A stretch of 64,000 bases of DNA from Streptomyces sp. sk2.1 (GTDB lineage Bacteria > Actinomycetota > Actinomycetes > Streptomycetales > Streptomycetaceae), in contig NZ_RDBO01000020.1 of the NCBI RefSeq assembly GCF_008120935.1, positions 838,277 through 902,276 on the forward strand, read 5' to 3'. Positions within the stretch are counted from its first letter, which is position 1. Every line of letters starts with the position of its first letter. The position numbers and the translations under genes were made by a program. Positions 61,572 to 64,000 of this stretch are shown in pieces. Below the pieces are notes generated by a model that saw nothing but the letters and a program-made list of their open reading frames with translations, did no database searches and was not told the origin of the DNA.

Positions 61572-61610
61572 CGGCGCCCCCGTCCGGATCTCTTCCGGGC
61601 GGGGGCGCCG
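61572..61610 (+). terminator. terminator hairpin after sucB
   Basis: CGGCGCCCCCGTCCGG (61572-61587) and 61595-61610 form a 16-bp stem with one G-T pair, 28 bases past the sucB stop. Confidence 0.75.
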
Positions 61611-61674
61611 CCGTATTGTCTAGAGCGTGTCCGGTCGTGCGGACAGCACCGCTCTGTCTCCGAAGGAGCCCCTC

Positions 61675-62298
61675 ATGACCCCGCCCGTCGTCCACTCGCT
61701 GCGCGAACAGATCCGCGAGCACATCGTGGACGGGATCGTCAGCGGGCGCTGGAAGCCCGGTGAGCGGATCGTGGAGCGCCGGATCGCCACCGAGCTGGAG
61801 GTCAGCCAGACCCCCGTGCGCGAGGCCCTGCGGGAGCTGGAGACGCTCCGGCTGATCGAGTCGGCGCCCAACAAGGGCGTACGGGTCCGCAATCTCACCG
61901 CGGCCGACCTGGAGGAGAGCTATCCGGTCCGGGCCGGTCTGGAGCAGATCGCGGCGGAACTGGCCGCTCCGTCCCTCGGTGAGGACTGCTCGCTCCTGAC
62001 GCCCCATGTGACGGCCCTCTACGAGGCGGACCGGCTGGCCGACGGCGAGGCGCAGGTGCGGCACACCGTGGCCTTCCACCGCGAGATGGTGCGGGCCGCC
62101 GGGAACGCCGTGCTGCTGCACACCTGGGAGGGGCTGGGCATCGAGGTGTTCACCGCCCTGTCGATCCGGTGGCTGGGCACGGTGCAGAAGTCGTACGCGG
62201 AGGAGCACGAGGCGCTCATCGAGGCGTTCCTGCGCAAGGACCCGGACATCGGCGTACTGGTCAAGGCGCACGTGCTCGGCTGCGCCCCGCGCGCCTGA
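61675..62298 (+). CDS. GntR-family (FadR/FCD type) transcriptional regulator
   Basis: A 207-residue regulator. The N-terminal winged helix (HSLREQIREHIVDGIVSG, RIATELEVSQTPVREAL) is classic GntR, and the C-terminal all-helical FCD domain (DLEESYPVRAGLEQIAAE, AFHREMVRAAGNAVL) holds His and Asp residues for a metal-carboxylate ligand. Its place between sucB and aceE suggests that it senses pyruvate, lactate or a related acid and controls one of these genes, as E. coli PdhR does; this is inferred. The ATG at 61675 is seven bases after GGAG; a GTG at 61627 is a less likely leaderless start. Confidence 0.9.
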   Translation: MTPPVVHSLREQIREHIVDGIVSGRWKPGERIVERRIATELEVSQTPVREALRELETLRLIESAPNKGVRVRNLTAADLEESYPVRAGLEQIAAELAAPSLGEDCSLLTPHVTALYEADRLADGEAQVRHTVAFHREMVRAAGNAVLLHTWEGLGIEVFTALSIRWLGTVQKSYAEEHEALIEAFLRKDPDIGVLVKAHVLGCAPRA

Positions 62299-62313
62299 GG
62301 TCCCGGGGCGCGG

Positions 62314-62359
62314 CGTACGCGAACGGGCTCCGGGGCGTTCCGGAGCCCGTTCGCGTACG
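62314..62359 (+). terminator. 20-bp perfect terminator hairpin after gntR
   Basis: CGTACGCGAACGGGCTCCGG (62314-62333) is complementary to 62340-62359, 16 bases past the regulator stop. Confidence 0.8.
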
Positions 62360-62384
62360 TCGGGAGGGGTACGCATCTGTCGCG

Positions 62385-62419
62385 AGGGGCGCTCTTCCGT
62401 GCAGGTGAGCGCCCCTTTT
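62385..62419 (+). terminator. second, T-tailed terminator upstream of aceE
   Basis: AGGGGCGCTC (62385-62394) pairs with GAGCGCCCCT (62407-62416), followed by TTT. It is a canonical intrinsic terminator, uncommon in this genome; it could end the gntR transcript or attenuate one entering aceE. Confidence 0.6.
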
Positions 62420-62505
62420 GTGCGCTAAATCCCGTCACTCCGTGCCCTGTTTCGCGGCACCGAATGCCAATTTCTTCATATCGAGAAGTTTTGCCCTTCA
62501 CCCTT

Positions 62506-62515
62506 TGATCGATCA
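62506..62515. promoter_or_regulatory. palindrome in the aceE control region
   Basis: TGATCGATCA is self-complementary and is followed at once by TCGATCGG, in an AT-rich stretch (62445-62530) ahead of aceE. It is a possible operator for the adjacent GntR protein or another regulator. Confidence 0.35.
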
Positions 62516-62620
62516 TCGATCGGCGTCCTACAGTTCACTTCGCGGGCCCACCGGCCCCATTCGCCCTGTCCTGCCAGTCAGGGCCTTCTCCACCCCCCTC
62601 CACTCCGGAAGGCGGCGATC

Positions 62621-64000
62621 ATGACCGACCCCGTAGGAAAGCTTCCGAGCGAGCTCGACCAGCTCCCGGACCGCGACCCCGAGGAGACCGCCGAATGGGC
62701 GGCCTCCCTGGACGCCGTCACCAAGGCCGCGGGCCCGCACCGCGCCGCGTACCTGATGCGGCGCTCGCTGGAGCACGCCGAGGGCGCCGGTCTCGCGCTG
62801 CCCAAGTTGCTGGAGACCGATTACGTCAACTCCATCCCGACCGCCGCCGAGCCCGAGTTCGACGGCGACCTGGAGATGGAGTCCCGGATCACCGCCTGGA
62901 ACCGCTGGAACGCGGCGGCGATGGTCACCCGCGGCTCCCGCTTCGGCGTCGGCGGCCACATCGCCACCTTCGCCTCGGCGGCCTGGCTGTACGAGACCGG
63001 CTTCAACCACTTCTTCCGCGGCAAGGAGGGGGACGGCTCCGGCGACCAGCTCTACATCCAGGGCCACGCCTCCCCCGGCATCTACGCCCGCGCCTTCCTC
63101 GACGGCCGGCTGAGCGAGCGGCAGCTCGACAACTTCCGCCAGGAGGCGGGCGGCGACGGCCTGCCGTCCTACCCGCACCCGCGGCGGCTGCCCTGGCTGT
63201 GGGAGTTCCCCACCGTGTCGATGGGCCTCGGCCCGCTGTCGGCGATCTACCAGGCGCGCTTCAACCGCTACCTCGCCAACCGCAACATCAAGGACACGTC
63301 GAACTCGCACGTCTGGGCCTTCCTCGGCGACGGCGAGATGGACGAGCCCGAGTCGACCGCCGCCCTCGCGCTGGCGGCCCGCGAGGGCCTCGACAACCTG
63401 ACCTTCGTCATCAACTGCAACCTGCAGCGCCTCGACGGCCCGGTCCGCGCCAACTTCCGCGTGGTCCAGGAGCTGGAGGGCGCGTTCCGCGGGGCCGGCT
63501 GGAACGTCGTCAAGACGCTCTGGGGCAGCGCCTGGGACGAGCTGTTCCGGCTGGACACCACCGGTGCGCTGGTCCGCCGGCTCCGGGAGGTCCCGGACGC
63601 GCAGTTCCAGACGTACCAGACCCGCGACGTCGCCTACATCCGCGAGCACTTCTTCGGCGCCGAGCCCGCGCTCGCCGAGCTGGCCCGGCTGCTCACCGAC
63701 GCGAAGATCGCCGAGTGCTTCTACACCTCGCGCGGCGGCCACGAGGCCCGCAAGGTGTACGCGGCGTACCGGGCGGCCCTGTCGCACAAGGGCGCGCCGA
63801 CCGTGATCCTCGCGCAGACGGTGAAGGGCTTCACGCTCGGCAAGGGCTTCGAGTCCAAGAACGCCAACCACCAGATGAAGAAGCTGTCGGTGGACGAGTT
63901 CAAGGACATGCGCGAGCTGCTCGGCCTGCCGATCCCGGACAGCGCGTTCACCGACGGCCTGGTGCCCTACGGTCACCCGGGCGCGGACTCCCCCGAGGTC
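62621..64000 (+). CDS. aceE: pyruvate dehydrogenase E1, homodimeric type (3' end cut off by window edge)
   Basis: The first 460 codons of AceE, which decarboxylates pyruvate with thiamine diphosphate and acetylates the E2 lipoyl arm. [20 protein letters not shown] and [20 protein letters not shown] (the GDGxxDE cofactor motif) are followed by [18 protein letters not shown], the conserved end of the ThDP motif. The homodimeric ~900-residue type is usual in actinobacteria. The ATG at 62621 follows GGAAGGCGG. Two terminators and a palindrome precede it, so it is transcribed separately from the sucB unit. The rest lies beyond the right edge. Confidence 0.95.
   Translation, partial: MTDPVGKLPSELDQLPDRDPEETAEWAASLDAVTKAAGPHRAAYLMRRSLEHAEGAGLALPKLLETDYVNSIPTAAEPEFDGDLEMESRITAWNRWNAAAMVTRGSRFGVGGHIATFASAAWLYETGFNHFFRGKEGDGSGDQLYIQGHASPGIYARAFLDGRLSERQLDNFRQEAGGDGLPSYPHPRRLPWLWEFPTVSMGLGPLSAIYQARFNRYLANRNIKDTSNSHVWAFLGDGEMDEPESTAALALAAREGLDNLTFVINCNLQRLDGPVRANFRVVQELEGAFRGAGWNVVKTLWGSAWDELFRLDTTGALVRRLREVPDAQFQTYQTRDVAYIREHFFGAEPALAELARLLTDAKIAECFYTSRGGHEARKVYAAYRAALSHKGAPTVILAQTVKGFTLGKGFESKNANHQMKKLSVDEFKDMRELLGLPIPDSAFTDGLVPYGHPGADSPEV

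Noticed and set aside
61627-61674. GTG 61627 as GntR start
   Set aside because: The extra residues are not GntR-like, and ATG 61675 has a proper ribosome site. A leaderless start cannot be fully excluded.
1-64000. tRNA or rRNA genes, prophage, or a secondary-metabolite cluster
   Set aside because: No cloverleaf with a CCA-end context, phage module or PKS/NRPS-type gene was seen.

Overview
The window is a 64-kb stretch of core chromosome from a Streptomyces or a very close relative. The evidence is very high GC with G/C at almost every third codon position, frequent GTG and TTG starts, leaderless genes behind TAGGGT-like -10 boxes, and a gene order I recognise from the Streptomyces chromosome (glkA - fadD - NlpC pair - qcr/cta - nadA - cobUTS - pepA - lpd - sucB - aceE, corresponding from memory to about SCO2120-SCO2183 of S. 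coelicolor). I see no transposase, phage, CRISPR, tRNA, rRNA or biosynthetic cluster.

Layout. 1-8.9 kb: a MacS-type histidine kinase (cut by the left edge), an acyltransferase, an alpha/beta hydrolase with an acidic membrane protein, an EEP phosphohydrolase, glucokinase glkA with its DUF5304 neighbour, an ArsA-like ATPase, an SRPBCC protein and a phosphoesterase. 9-20.3 kb: acyl-CoA ligase, two mannosyltransferase-type enzymes (soluble GT4 and membrane GT87), a lipoprotein metallopeptidase, two tandem NlpC/P60 wall hydrolases behind a structured leader, a NYN nuclease, a zinc ribbon, a rhomboid protease and a RAM-only protein. 20.3-22.1 kb: a class V PLP enzyme under a SAM-IV riboswitch. 22.2-32.7 kb: trpD and the terminal respiratory chain: ctaE-qcrC-qcrA-qcrB and ctaC-ctaD-ctaF, with an L,D-transpeptidase between them. 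33-39.4 kb: cysteine desulfurase fused to TusA, PfkB kinase, an exported protein, erpA and nadA, so sulfur and Fe-S supply lies next to the Fe-S/haem/copper respiratory complexes and the Fe-S enzyme NadA. 39.4-49.3 kb: RND transporter, two-component pair, PspA/PspAA, DUF3043, methyltransferase and HtrA-type protease, largely envelope maintenance. 49.5-56.3 kb: late cobalamin assembly (MBL-CobU fusion, cobT, cobS) interleaved with an MprF-like lysyltransferase and a rhomboid-like membrane protein. 56.6-64 kb: pepA, lpdA, sucB, a GntR regulator and aceE (cut by the right edge), i.e. the E3, E2 and E1 parts of the 2-oxoacid dehydrogenases.

Much of the order is also that of Mycobacterium tuberculosis around Rv2181-Rv2241 (GT87, PlsC, ArsA-like, SRPBCC, fadD15, pimB', NlpC, trpD, ctaE-qcrCAB, ctaC/F, PfkB kinase, HesB, cobT/S, pepB, E2, aceE), so this is an ancient actinobacterial block for respiration, envelope lipids and cofactors.

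Two genes look broken. cobS carries an exact 89-bp inverted copy of its own 5' end in place of a mid-gene segment, shifting the frame. sucB is missing one base in a C run in its Ala/Pro linker. The first is the oddest structure in the window; both could be real mutations or sequence errors. Convergent gene ends are repeatedly closed by near-perfect 14-22-bp hairpins. I found no convincing undescribed multi-gene system.
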